A stretch of DNA of 64,000 nt from Apoda limacodes (lineage: Eukaryota > Arthropoda > Insecta > Lepidoptera > Limacodidae). Shown here in pieces: positions 10,441 through 20,700 of this stretch (position 1 is the first letter of the stretch; every line of letters begins with the position of its first letter). The notes beneath the pieces were generated by a model. That model worked only from the letters and a program-made list of their open reading frames with translations, did not search any database and was not told the DNA's origin. The stretch is from contig OX291540.1 in NCBI GenBank assembly GCA_946406115.1, positions 5,204,563-5,268,562 of the forward strand. Reading direction: 5' to 3'. Both the position numbers and the translations under genes were made by a program.

Positions 10441-11136
10441 CATAGGTCATATCATAGCAAACTCATGAGCAGATATTTTTAAGCGAGGTAGGCACTGCAA
10501 GTACTCGCTCGAATAAGCTGCCCCAACAAATAAAATAAAGCGGGACATAGCGAGTCTTGCTCGAATGAGCGGGCCGAACTGGGGAAGTATCTCTACCTTA
10601 CAGAAAATCGCGGTTACAATAACACTAACATTGAGTACTGCTGTGTTCCTGGCGGTGAGTAAGGTTGCCAGAGCTCTCTTTGAGGATTCGCTGCGCGGAC
10701 AGCGGAGGACTGGCGGTGCTTATCGCTGTCATTGCTCGGCGTAGACGCGGCGTGCTGGTTCTGCGGTCAGGGAGACCTGATGAAACGGCTGACCGCTGGC
10801 CGCCCGCAGGTTGAACGAGGTCCCGAACCCAGGGATCACTTAATCTCCGCCCTGGTCCGCCAGCCTGTGTAAAGTTTCTGAAGTGGTAGTCGTGCCGGAG
10901 AAGAAGACCGGAGTGGACCCGGCTACTACAATAGAAGGGGATCAGGGGTCCTTCCGCTCGCCGTGCCAGCAACCGTATCATCTGTGTTGAGCATCGGCAG
11001 TCTTAGTACCGCACCTTTTTGTCTAAGGTGTCTGTGCAGTGAATCCTCATCCCTAGTCTGAGTAACTTTATATAAAAAGGCCAGAAATAGAAAAAGGAAA
11101 AGAGTTTTTACAGCGGCTACTCCATCCACATACAAT
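10441..11136. other. GC-rich fragment between the two LINE parts
   Basis: Markedly more GC-rich than the surrounding intron. In plus orientation it contains AAGTATCTCTACCTTACAG and TGTTCCTGGCGGTGAGTAAG, phrases I associate with lepidopteran LINE untranslated regions, followed by unassigned GC-rich sequence to the endonuclease start at 11137. The 118-aa minus-strand frame is not a recognised protein. Confidence 0.45.
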
Positions 11137-11400
11137 ATGGATTTTTGCAATATCAGGGGTATTCACGCAAATCCTAATGCAGTCTACCATTACCTCGAGA
11201 CTGCGCAGCTGACCATCCTCTTTCTAACGGAGACGCAGATATCCTGCCCGGCCTACACATCATACCTTCTTTATCCCGGCTACAAACTCGAGCACAATTT
11301 TTTGAGTCGTGCCGGTGTATGTATGTTCGTCCGGGAAGATATCTGCTGTCGCCGAGTTCATAGCCTTAAAGAGAATTTTTGGACATTACACACAGCGCCG
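11137..11400 (+). pseudogene. LINE endonuclease N-terminus, inverted relative to the RT part
   Basis: Plus-strand frame with the N-terminal part of an endonuclease/exonuclease/phosphatase domain of a non-LTR retrotransposon: NIRGIHANPNAVYHYLETAQ, then LFLTETQIS (catalytic Glu region), LLYPGYKLEHNF and AGVCMFVREDICCRR. Recognisable homology ends near 11396, where the sequence runs into a SINE. It faces away from the ORF2 remains at 9143-10440, which carry the complementary C-terminal part of the same domain. This looks like a 5' inversion of a single insertion, or two independent copies. Confidence 0.82.
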
Positions 11401-11462
11401 TCTGGCCCCAAAGTAAGCAAAGCTTGTGATATGGATACTGGACAACTGATACAATTACATTC

Positions 11463-11600
11463 CTTTTTTTTTGTAAATAAATATCATATAATATTACATC
11501 ATACATAAATACACATATATAAAGTTTGTCCAGAGCGGATAATCGAACCCACACCCTCCGCACAGTAGCTGGCCACACTACCAACTAGGCTGCGTGGATG
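11463..11600 (-). mobile_element. tRNA-derived SINE
   Basis: On the minus strand: CCTAGTTGGTAGTGTGGCC (A-box like), then GTGTGGGTTCGATTATCC (B-box like) 35 bp on, then an AT-rich body and a poly(A) tail seen as the T run at 11462-11471. The cloverleaf is incomplete, so it is a SINE head, not a tRNA gene. It abuts the truncated LINE endonuclease. Confidence 0.75.
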
Positions 11601-12125
11601 TGATATTTTATAACCATTATCCTAAAACTAATGCACTCCACATGGCTACCATAGTACACCTACAATGGCCCTGATTCGCTTGGACTTGTAAAACAATAAA
11701 AAAGTTGCAAAGTTGCAAAAAGTCGGTGAAATTATTAAATATGAAAATTGGATTATTATTTATTAATTTATGTAATTTCAAAAAAAGTTTATAATAACGG
11801 CCAAGTGCAAATACCTTATATCGGATATTTTTTTGAAAATTTTTTTTTTTTGGTTTTGAATTGAAAGGTCAAATGTTCTAGTGAAGCCCTAACTGCATTT
11901 TTACCCAATTTTAAATAAGAAGGTTATCAATTAGACCTTTATGTATGCAATATTTTTTCACAATACATACTTATATATGGTAGGTAGTCTTTAACCAGAT
12001 TTTATACCAAATTTAATAAGTGTATGTATTTTTGTACACGTATCTCTTAGAAACTAGCGAAAACCATAGCTATTATTTTAGTAGCTATAAGCAATTTTTT
12101 TAAGAAACCCATGTGTTGTGTACAG

Positions 12126-12260
12126 AACATGCGGCAAGGGATTCGTAAAGAAATGCAACTTGACGTTGCACGAACGCGTCCACTCTGGGGAAAAACCTCA
12201 CGTGTGCTCTCACTGTGGCAAGGCGTTCAGCCAGAGATCTACACTGGTCATACATGAGAG
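12126..12260 (+). CDS. C2H2 zinc-finger protein, coding exon C
   Basis: Acceptor TACAG ends at 12125 and donor GTATAT begins at 12261. It is 135 bp (45 codons), keeping phase 2. With the CK from exon B it completes a finger CKTC...HERVH (C-x2-C-x12-H-x3-H), followed by a canonical HSGEKPHVC linker and a finger CSHCGKAF with helix QRSTLVI. The final His of that finger comes from exon D (HER|YH). The frame is open through both joins, which supports the splicing. Confidence 0.93.
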
Positions 12261-14008
12261 GTATATATGTTAGTCTATTTTTATTTATTATAACAGAACC
12301 CTAATAGACACAATAATTACTAAAACGTGTAATATGTAATTAAAAAATTTGTTAATTAGTAATTTTGTGTTTCGATATTGAAGAATTTTGCCAAAATAAT
12401 GTGCGCCACGTTAGATCCGCCATCTTTAATTTTAAAATCCTTATCAAAATTTTTATTTTAGTACCTTCGAATACACAGTAGAACTAAAATAACTGAAGGC
12501 AATAATTTAGTCAACAATTCAATGCTCTCTATGCGAACATTCGATATAATAGTTCTGTTGACCGAAAATGAATGCGCTATAACGTCACCCGGACCGTATT
12601 CGACGCATTGGCTACACATGCTCGGGAGGTAGCGTAGTGGATGCGTTGTCAAAATAGTGAACGGCAATATTGTTTTTATATTTGGTGTACAGAACGATTT
12701 CAATGCCTATGCGATGTCATAGCTCTCAATGCCGTCAATAGAACGCACCTTTTCAAATCATGGTGTAGATGCTTATAACATGACATCTGATTTCTTGTGA
12801 TTGGGACGTTTTTTTGACTCCGTTCTGTTAATTAAAGCTGAACCCCGCTGAAATTAGCGGAGTATTACAAAAATTTGGTCAAATTTCGCCCGAGAGCTTA
12901 TCGGTTCGAGTGCTATACCTTAGCTTCAAGGGGAAACGTATACGAAGCACGCTGTATGCAAGCACAAGGTATCAATCATGAGATCTTATATTTTCAGACT
13001 GATGTAATATTATATCCCGTTTTAAAAAATATATAGCGCCATCTGTTGTTTGTTATAAGAATATGCGTTGAAACGTGTGCATGCAGTAGAACGCCAACGA
13101 GAGTTTCCCAGATTTGCCCTTTAACTTGTTTTCTTTTACTAATCTACTTCATTTCCTTAACGTTACGTATTTTGTTTTATTTATTATATTTGACATACAT
13201 CTATAAATAATATAAAAAGATAAAAAATAAAAAATTTGATTTATTTCGCCTGTGAGGGCGTCGTCGCGTTATTTGGGTGTGATATGACGATGATTGTGGA
13301 AAAAGTCATGCAGACTGGAAGCTTTAATAAAATGCGGAGGGTTAACTCATGGAATTATATGAAAACAAAATGTATTGTTGAATTATTCCTCCGAAAAATA
13401 TGTATCGAACTGTAGACATAGGTCTATCTTCTGAAATTAACATAGTAATGAAAAAATATTGCTAGAAAATACTTTTAAGCATATCTTTATGGAACGCTAC
13501 ACTAAGCATGATCTTCGTTTTATAATATTTACCTATTAAAAAATACATGTTTCATATTGCATGGTCGCTAGTTTTACTGTTTGATAACAAAACCCTCAAA
13601 TCGTCAAAGGGGAGAATGGACAGCTATGAAGAAACTACAAAGTTTCGGTTTTTACCAGTTGGCTGCGGAACCCTGAAAACTATCAAACGGACGGACCGTG
13701 TAGTCAAAATAGCTAAAAATGGTCGATTGGCATTCGACGTCTAGGCGTAAAAACACGTAGTTCAATGTTCTTTCATAATGTAAGCTTTCGGAAGTTGGAT
13801 TTTTTTTATCAATTTACTGTAAAGTGTTACACAAGGCATTTGGATTATATAAATACAATGTTAAATGAAAAATATTACATAATCCTTACTAATTTAATTC
13901 TAATTCTTCTAAGAATTTTCATCATTTGTATTAATGTATTAATTACATGTATTAATTAAACTTTTGTTTGTTAAACTATCTATTGTTGAATGTTTATTTA
14001 ATTCTCAG
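12261..14008 (+). other. Phase-2 intron between exons C and D
   Basis: GTATAT at 12261 and TTCTCAG ending at 14008. It contains a MITE-like copy (12490-12752). Two small open frames at 13547-13744 and 13765-13959 have no recognisable product; the first runs through a GCGGAACCCTGAAA repeat phrase at 13664-13680 that is common in this genome. Confidence 0.85.
12490..12752 (-). mobile_element. MITE-like repeat, family also at 59360-59640
   Basis: The minus-strand sequence matches 59360-59640 over its length: GGTGCGTTCTATTGACGGC at one end, then GGCATTGAAAGCTATGACATC, AACCGTTCACTATTTTGACA-like and CTCCCGAGCATGTG, and GAGAGCATTGA near the other end. The ends are imperfect inverted repeats (GCGTTCTATTGACGGCATT against TTGTTGACTAAAT). 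Translations of the two copies look alike only because the DNA is shared; no stop-free protein is preserved. Confidence 0.65.
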
Positions 14009-14108
14009 GTATCACAGCGGACAGCGGCCGTATGTGTGTGGGCTGTGTGGTCGCGGGTTCGTGGCCAAGGGATTGCTGTCGATGCATCTCAAGACAACAT
14101 GCATATAG
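14009..14108 (+). CDS. C2H2 zinc-finger protein, last coding exon D
   Basis: Acceptor CTCAG ends at 14008; the first base completes an Arg codon. It encodes [10 protein letters not shown], finishing the previous finger, then a last finger [17 protein letters not shown]...C in which the fourth ligand is Cys (C-x2-C-x12-H-x4-C, C2HC type). After TTCI the frame stops at TAG 14106-14108. The whole recognised series is six fingers over 189 codons, with introns interrupting the first, fourth and fifth. A C2HC terminal finger may bind zinc normally but often differs in DNA contact; that is inference. Confidence 0.92.
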
Positions 14109-14123
14109 CGTCCTCTACTTCAG
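14109..14123 (+). other. Possible start of 3' UTR with a splice donor
   Basis: Fifteen bases after the stop codon comes CTTCAG|GTTAGT, a good donor match. A good acceptor (TTTCTTTTCCAG, ending 16539) lies 2.4 kb on, so the 3' UTR may be spliced. A stop this close to a downstream junction would not trigger decay, because the distance is under about 50 nt. Confidence 0.4.
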
Positions 14124-14924
14124 GTTAGTGTCGTATTCGGTATTTAACACATTTTAATCAATTTATTGAGTTCGTGGATATAAAAGTATTTGTGGCTGAA
14201 ATCATTTAGGTTTTGACTAACTTCTCACTATCAAAATGAAATTAACTAAAAAGCTAAAAATAGAATAATATAAAAAATTGTTTTTAAATAATAACTATTG
14301 AGATGATAAAATTAACTATTATTCATTTCACGTAGCGTGGTGCGTGAGATAAGATGATTAGTTTATTTTATCCTTCTTACAGGACACATTTTATATTTTT
14401 ATCCATAAAATTTTTATTCTCAAAGTTTTTTACTTAAAAGTACAAAGGGAGGGAGGGAGCCGACCGCGCGTATGAGCCGATCAAGGCGCGGCGCCTCGGA
14501 GTGGCGGCTTTTTTTTTCTATTAGTATTTTGTTTAGATTGACGTTTTTAATTTCGTAATATCTTTTAAATTGAATGTCCGATTAGAATAATTTAAAAAGT
14601 AATCTACAGGTAATGAAACAGTCTTAAATACGAAATTTTATATTCATTTATTTGGATAAGGATAATACAAAGGTATGCGTGTGTCTGATTTTCGTCGGCA
14701 TTTTTATCTACTTTTTAAATGTAAAAAATGAGTTACAGTGACTTAACTACAATAGTTAGATATATGGTATCGCGAAGTTTTTATAGATATTGATATGTTC
14801 TTTGATATTGTAAAATATTTTTTAGTTCTATCATCAATAGTTTCCGCAGCGCATGCAATGAAAGACATTTATGGCTATTTTTTTTTACACCTTTCTTGGG
14901 TTACATTATTGAAGTTTTAGAATC

Positions 14925-15085
14925 CCTAAATTTTTCCTACTAATAAATATAGCCTATGTTACTCAGGGATAATGTAGCATTCTAATGGTGAAAGAATTAT
15001 TAAAATCGGTCCAGTATTTTTTTGAGTTTATTCGTTATAAACATACAAAAATACAAATCTTTCTCTTTATAATATTAGTGTAGAT
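14925..15085 (-). mobile_element. Helitron-like end fragment
   Basis: On the minus strand begins with an ACACTAATATTATAAAGAG-type end and carries the phrase ATCGGTCCAGTA in reverse (seen as AAAATCGGTCCAGTATTTTT). This resembles the 5' part of lepidopteran Helitrons with ends of the type TAATATTATAAA. No 3' CTAGT end is seen. Confidence 0.45.
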
Positions 15086-15149
15086 GATACAAGTATATCG
15101 TATTATTAGAATCAAAATTATAAAATGCTACGCACCATGCTATGTGAAA

Positions 15150-15400
15150 TGGAATTTAAAAACCGGCCAAGATTATTATTATTACGGCAGTAATTAACAG
15201 ACACAAACAATAAAAAAGTGTGCCGCTAAGCGGTCAACCATCCAAGTACTGACCAAGCCCGACGTTGCTTAACTTTGAATATCGTTTCAAACAAACAGAT
15301 ATGTTACTGTTTCTCTTAATGATAAGCTAGAAGCCGCTGTAACGGTATTTTAAAATTATATTGTAATGGCTTGGGCCCGTCTCACACTTGGTTGGTTTTT
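15150..15400 (-). mobile_element. 5S-rRNA-derived dispersed repeat, copy 1
   Basis: The minus strand contains AAAGTTAAGCAACGTCGGGC and CAGTACTTGGATGG (15219-15300), matching the internal promoter region of 5S rRNA (A box, intermediate element, C box). The 5' third of 5S rRNA and its closing stem are missing, so this is not a 5S gene. The flanks AGCTTATCATTAAG-AACAGTAACA and GCTTAGCGGCACAC-TTTTTT are shared with the copy at 38880-39030, which defines a dispersed family. It ends in a CACACTTGG(C/T)(C/T)GG-type terminal phrase also seen in the CGGTGCGCGAG family. Confidence 0.75.
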
Positions 15401-16030
15401 TTTTATTTTTGGTATAATTTAAGATTTCACACTATTTGTCACTGCAAGTATGAAGTTTGTATGTCTTTCTGTTTTTACGATAGAGCACCCCCCTTATATT
15501 TTTACCTTTTTTTATTCTCCAATTTCTCGAATCGGTCCAGGCGTCTTCGAGAAATCGGGTAATAAACATAAAAAAAAGTTCCGACGAATTAAGAACAACC
15601 TCCTTTTTTTGGAGTCGGTTAAAAAGCTAAGGTTAAATTTAATAAAAAGGAAAGATATGCGTAAGTTCTAACTAATTTTTATATATGTTTGCATACCCTC
15701 ACGTTTTTCCTCGATGGGGTTAACCAGTGGCTGGATACACCCACATAACAATGACTTAGGTAACAGTCTAGTTTTACTAACCACTTTAGTCCTACGTCCT
15801 GCCCATCGCCGCAACAGTACCTCTGATCAATGTATCTGGATTATAGTGGCTTTATGTATGTCCTATAAGTCGTAAATACCAACTTTATGTGAAGATTAAA
15901 GACCTGGGACAGAATAAAATAGCCCCTTTACCAATTCTAGACTAGAAAGTGTGGAAGGTATCTGTACTTATTGAAAAGGTAAATTATTCTAGATGGATAT
16001 AGGCTATATTATGATTCTCCATAATATACG

Positions 16031-16055
16031 AAACAACGTTCGCTGGGTCAGCTGG
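16031..16055 (+). mobile_element. Helitron 3' end fragment
   Basis: Reads AAACAACGTTCGCTGGGTCAG followed by CTGGT, matching the 3' end of the Helitron at 6530-6735 with one change in the terminal CTAGT. The 5' part is not identifiable. Confidence 0.5.
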
Positions 16056-18225
16056 TATCAAATACAAGGGTCCACTAGGAGGTAAGCCATTGGACCTCGT
16101 GACCCAGTTAATTACATTCGTATATTGTAAATTATTAGTAAAGTTAAACAACGTCATGGTCAGTCATTGGATAAATGACCGATCTAATGGCAATTTTGTG
16201 TAAAAAAGAAATGTTTCTCGTCGGTTTTGGCTGTTGTCAAATTACAGCAATCTGTAAGCCCAGTCAGAAGACATATAGGCGGCTTAAAATCTTTTAAAAC
16301 TCGAGTGGGAAATGGCTAGACGATGACCGCGAATATGCATTGGGCCAGCAGCGTGGTGGGCTATGGAATAAACCTTTATCCAACAAGAGGTAGTCTGCAG
16401 CTAAAGCAACAATAACAACTAAGGTCTACATCCGCAATCCTCTTAAAATGTAAGCTTCTAATCTCTATTTTTATTGTTCACTTAAAAATACACAATTTGC
16501 GCAAATTATATAAGTAATAACAACGTGTTTCTTTTCCAGGTTCCACTTCCAAGATTTTCATTGTTAGAGACTGATATTAAGATAAGCTCGCTGACTAATG
16601 TGTGTATATTATTAATAATGTATAAATTAAGAAACGTCACAAAGATTCAAATGTGATATATATATAGTAAAGTAATGTTTTAACAATTATCGCAACCTCC
16701 GATGTTACGTGGTAGTTGAATTGTTATACTAAATAATGATAAGTATTTAATTTGTTTAACCAACTGCTGCCGAGTTGGGTCCTTGTAAACAATCAGAAAA
16801 GTAAGAATTTTACTATTTATATGATTTTTCTTTACTGAATTTTTATTAATGAAAATAAGTTTGCATTCATTGATAGGTCGGGACTTGTAAAGTTTTAAAA
16901 TATTTAAATCTTTTTGGTACCGCTTAAGGCCATTTGCGAGGTCGGAGGTTACACCAAGTTTAACTAAAATCGACATTACTGTTGATAACAATGAAGAATT
17001 AAGATAAATAGGTAACATAATACAAGCTGGAAAAAAACTTAATTAAGACATAATTTGAGTGATTTTATCGAGGAGCTGTGCAGTGTCCAGTCGCATTAGT
17101 CGATCGGAAACGTGTGACTGGTATGTGGCACATGTGGCACATTTAAAAAAAAAAAAAAATTGAAAATTGAAAAATCGAATTTTGTTTAGCAATATTGAAG
17201 ATACCAAGTATAGTCACACTATCAGTCGGGATCCAATATAATTCTATACCGGCTCAACTCTGCTCCTCAGACTGGCTGTACTCGAACTGTATCAGTTTTT
17301 AATTTTATATATAAATGTTTAATTATTTTGTGTTTGTCAGTTTTAAATGTATAAATTCATAATTTGTATCTGTATTTTGTTTATGAAGGATATTGATTAT
17401 TGAAATTCATATTATACAATTTAATTTTATTAATATTTTATATTAAGTTCTGACAGCAAGCTGCTATGTTTAGAATTAAGTGATGCTAAATGGCGAAAAT
17501 AGAACTCTTATACTTTTTATACATATTAGGGGTTTAAACATGAAATTGCCGTTTTAATGCACTGGCCACTTTGAATATAATTAATCCTGCGTCGTCAGAT
17601 TTCAGAGTTAGGCTTTTTTCATACGAAAACTATAAAAATCTGACGCTGCTCGTAAAACATGAAACACTAATAACTGCAATTAGAGACCAGTTTCCTTTCA
17701 TTCCATACTCCTCCTTGCACCACTCAACTACCATTTTATCCGCGATTTGTTCAATTTTATCTTACAAAAAAATAAAAAAAATAATTTATTATGAAACGGC
17801 AATTTCATACTTTTGTCCCTATTTTCTTAATTCATAACAATTGTTCATATTGCTGTAACTCTATATATTTTTTTTCAAAAAGGGTTCTCTGTTTTGTTTG
17901 CGACTGTCCTGTGTTTTTAAACAAAAATTTTTCGCAGATAAGTTTTGACAGTGTTTTAGCTGCAATTTTGGTACTTTTTAAGTTATAACTATATTGTTCT
18001 TATATGACACCATTGATTTCTTTTTAAATATTTAAATGCTAGATCGTAATGGATATTCCTTACAGCGATCCGTTGTCAGACAAGGAAAATTAGTCTTGTC
18101 ATGTCCGCCAGCCTGACGATCCATACCCATAAAACGACCAAATTTGATTAAAAAAGGGTCGTTATTTGACATTTATTAGACAATGATAGACAGTTGTGAC
18201 AATGAATATTTTGACTTCAGTGTAA

Positions 18226-18314
18226 CACCCCAACTCAAGGGGGCTGGGGTGTTGTTCAACATCATCCCTTGATAACGGTATCTGGGGATGATCCAATGGG
18301 GTATACTGATACCC
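18226..18314. repeat. Cluster of three short hairpins
   Basis: Three inverted repeats in 90 bp: CACCCCA/TGGGGTG (18226-18251), ATCATCCC/GGGATGAT (18261-18292), and GGGTAT/ATACCC (18299-18314). They are GC-rich in an AT-rich setting. If the 3' UTR model is right, they would be in the mRNA. Confidence 0.6.
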
Positions 18315-18600
18315 GTATCGTACAAGCAACCAAAAAAAAGAATTTGGAATATTTATGAATCATTCGAGTATTTATCTGCCCGTCTATTTACTATCTGAAT
18401 TACTCTGAATCTACTGAATAATATGTTTAAATTTGGCACAGAATAAAGTTTAAGTACACAATCACAGCTGTGAAGTGTAAATAGATAAATTCTGAGAGTC
18501 CTGTTGGCACCATTTGTGTACGAAACCTTAAAAAGCGTTGCTGAAAGACCTTGATTATTTAAAGATTTAAGTTAGCCCCCTTACGTTTTTGTCACATGTG

Positions 18601-18640
18601 GAATGAAATAAATTGTGAACAGATGTCTGTACTATTTGTC
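18601..18640 (+). promoter_or_regulatory. Candidate poly(A) signal
   Basis: AATAAA in GAAATAAATTG at about 18606, with a GT/T-rich element about 20-40 bp downstream. It is the best cleavage-site candidate after the zinc-finger stop codon, but nothing in the sequence ties it to that transcript. Confidence 0.3.
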
Positions 18641-19245
18641 TTTGTAAATGTGTTTTATGTACCTATAGGTTAATATATTCGACACACCAAGTGCCTCATG
18701 TTGTGATGAAAGCTGTATTTGCATGATTGAATTATTGTATATAAGGTGTAAGGATATTGTGTGCCCAAACTAATATTGGAGGTAGTATCAAGAATATAAA
18801 TTAAGAAAATAATGAAATTTCATTGCCTTGAACCACTAACCTTATACGAAAAATAAAAATTAGTTAAACACCTACTTGGTACATTTTTACTGTGGCATAA
18901 TTCTACTGTAGTGTTTGTACTGTGCTGTGACATTATGTGTTTAACTCAGTTATGAATGAATGTCGAATGTTATCATCGTTTGACTCTAACAATTTAGTCA
19001 GCTGATTCGTGACACAAACTTGGCTAATCCGGTGTTCAATCGCTAGTATCGCGTAATTTACAGCATTTTAATATGGTGCGTGTTTTTTTCTTTGAACACA
19101 ACGGAGCAGAAAAGTTTGTGACACTGTACCTTAGTTTGACCTCACGATACTGTGTTATGTAAAGCTACCATCTGTAGCTATACTATTGTAGCAAGGTGGA
19201 AACTTTCCATCACACTTGACACAGGCTTTGGACAGTCATATTACA

Positions 19246-20700
19246 CTGAAAAAAATACTTAATTGATAGAAACAAAATCTTATTAACAGCAATCAACTTT
19301 CTTATTTAAATACGAGCCTATAAAGTATCTTGTCAACAGTTATAAATTTAAGATTGTTGATGTGTCAATTAAGCTATTTATTTGAAGCTAAAAATACTTA
19401 GTGTAATTTGTGTTAAGTCAGTTATGTGAAATTTAAAATGAATATCGTTGTCTTTATAAAGCCATTTATTTAAAATCAAAAGGAACATTTTTACTTCCAT
19501 CAATTATCATATTTAAAACTCAAATTTTTCATTGTTGCTTATATAAAGCTGCTTTTTTGAAATTAAAAAGGCGCTTTGTAGCTCCCATTAAGCTTCTTAT
19601 TTCAAAATAAACATGAAATTAAAGTTTGTATCCAGATGTTTATTGAAATATAGTTATATACATTATTGCTTCTATCAAGCTCTTATTTAAAACTGAAAAG
19701 ATACATTGTAGCTTGTACAAATCAACTTATTCGATATTAAAAAAGGTGTTCTGTTGCTACTTTAAAGTTAGTTTCTTCCGATTAACAAGAATGTGTGAAG
19801 GAGATCCGCTATAACACTACCAGACCGAAAGTCAATACTTCTTGCAGTAATGCTTGCGCACTTACAATCTTGAAAATGTCAAGTTAATGCGCCGTCTTAA
19901 GTGAGTCGGAAGCTCGGCTTGCGCTATGTGATGAACGCGTATGGTTAACTACTCTTCCGTGTACTGGTAGATGACGGAGAAGGCTGGCTTGCTGCGGAAG
20001 ATGCTCAATGTTTAGCTCGGTGTTACCCAATTATGGAGCGATGGAAAATGTGAGATCTCCGGTCAGAGCGAAGTATACAGCCTGGGGAACGCCGTGGTTC
20101 ACTTTTATACGGTTTAGTTTGTATACGAGTATGTTACGGACCAAGTGATATATATGCTTGTTACCAAAAAAACTCTCATAGCGCGATGCAGGTCTCGTGA
20201 CGTCAGCCAGCTGATTGTAGCTTGTAATAAACTGCTTTTTTTATGTAATATCGCTAAACCAACAACTTTGCAGAAACTATGAAATTGCATTATTATTTTA
20301 AATAATTTCATTTACGATGCTAATATTTTTCTTTGACAATTCAATAATGAAATTACCTGTAATTAATGAACTAGGTAGTTAGATTTATGAAGTACTTTGT
20401 TGACAGATTATAGTAACATGTGCTTAAAACAGTAAAGCGCTTTTTAATATTTATAAAGCTTCTTACTTAACGAATAATCATAATATTGCATCAACAATAA
20501 TTCCTATTTGACTAATTCAAACAATTTTTTTGTTAAAATGACAAGCTGCTTTGTTAAACGACCTATTATTCTAACTTTATTGCTTTTGACAATATTGAAA
20601 TGGTTATGACAATTATTTTTTATTATTTAATTATTAGTTCAGGTTAATAAAGTGCTTTATTGAATAACTTGTTTTTAATTTAAATCAAAAATACTAAAAA
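19246..20700. repeat. AT-rich element with degenerate internal repeats
   Basis: Starts at TTACACTGAAAAAAATACTT and contains many variants of TATAAAGCTTCTTATTTAAAA and AAGGCGCTTTGTAGC at 19440-19780, resuming at 20380-20700. The middle (about 19790-20310) is less AT-rich and different in character, probably inserted. The start ACACTGAAAAAAAT resembles the TIR ACACGGAAAAAAAA of the element at 56980-58735. A matching right end was not found. Confidence 0.4.

Larger units (their letters stand above)
8514..12125 (+). other. Phase-2 intron between exons B and C
   Basis: Bounded by GTTAGT (8514) and GTGTACAG (ending 12125). It contains a degenerate repeat unit (8590-8860), a rearranged LINE (9143-11400), and a minus-strand tRNA-SINE (11463-11600). 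The remaining 11600-12125 is AT-rich with nothing recognised. Confidence 0.85.
14124..16539 (+). other. Candidate 3' UTR intron or downstream flank, repeat-bearing
   Basis: Holds a Helitron-like fragment (14925-15085), a minus-strand 5S-derived repeat (15150-15400), and a Helitron 3' end (16031-16055). The rest, including 14460-14510 (a GC-rich GGGAGGGAGCCGACCGCGCG stretch) and 15700-16020, is unassigned. Confidence 0.4.
16540..18650 (+). other. Candidate terminal 3' UTR exon
   Basis: Begins after a polypyrimidine-AG acceptor (TTTCTTTTCCAG) and holds no convincing coding frame. Candidate poly(A) signals are AATAAA near 18436 and 18606, the second followed by a GT-rich stretch (TGTCTGTACTATTTGTCTTTG). 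The open frames at 16680-17018 (minus) and 17571-17988 (plus) are low-complexity and not recognised. This is inference from splice-site and signal matches only. Confidence 0.3.
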
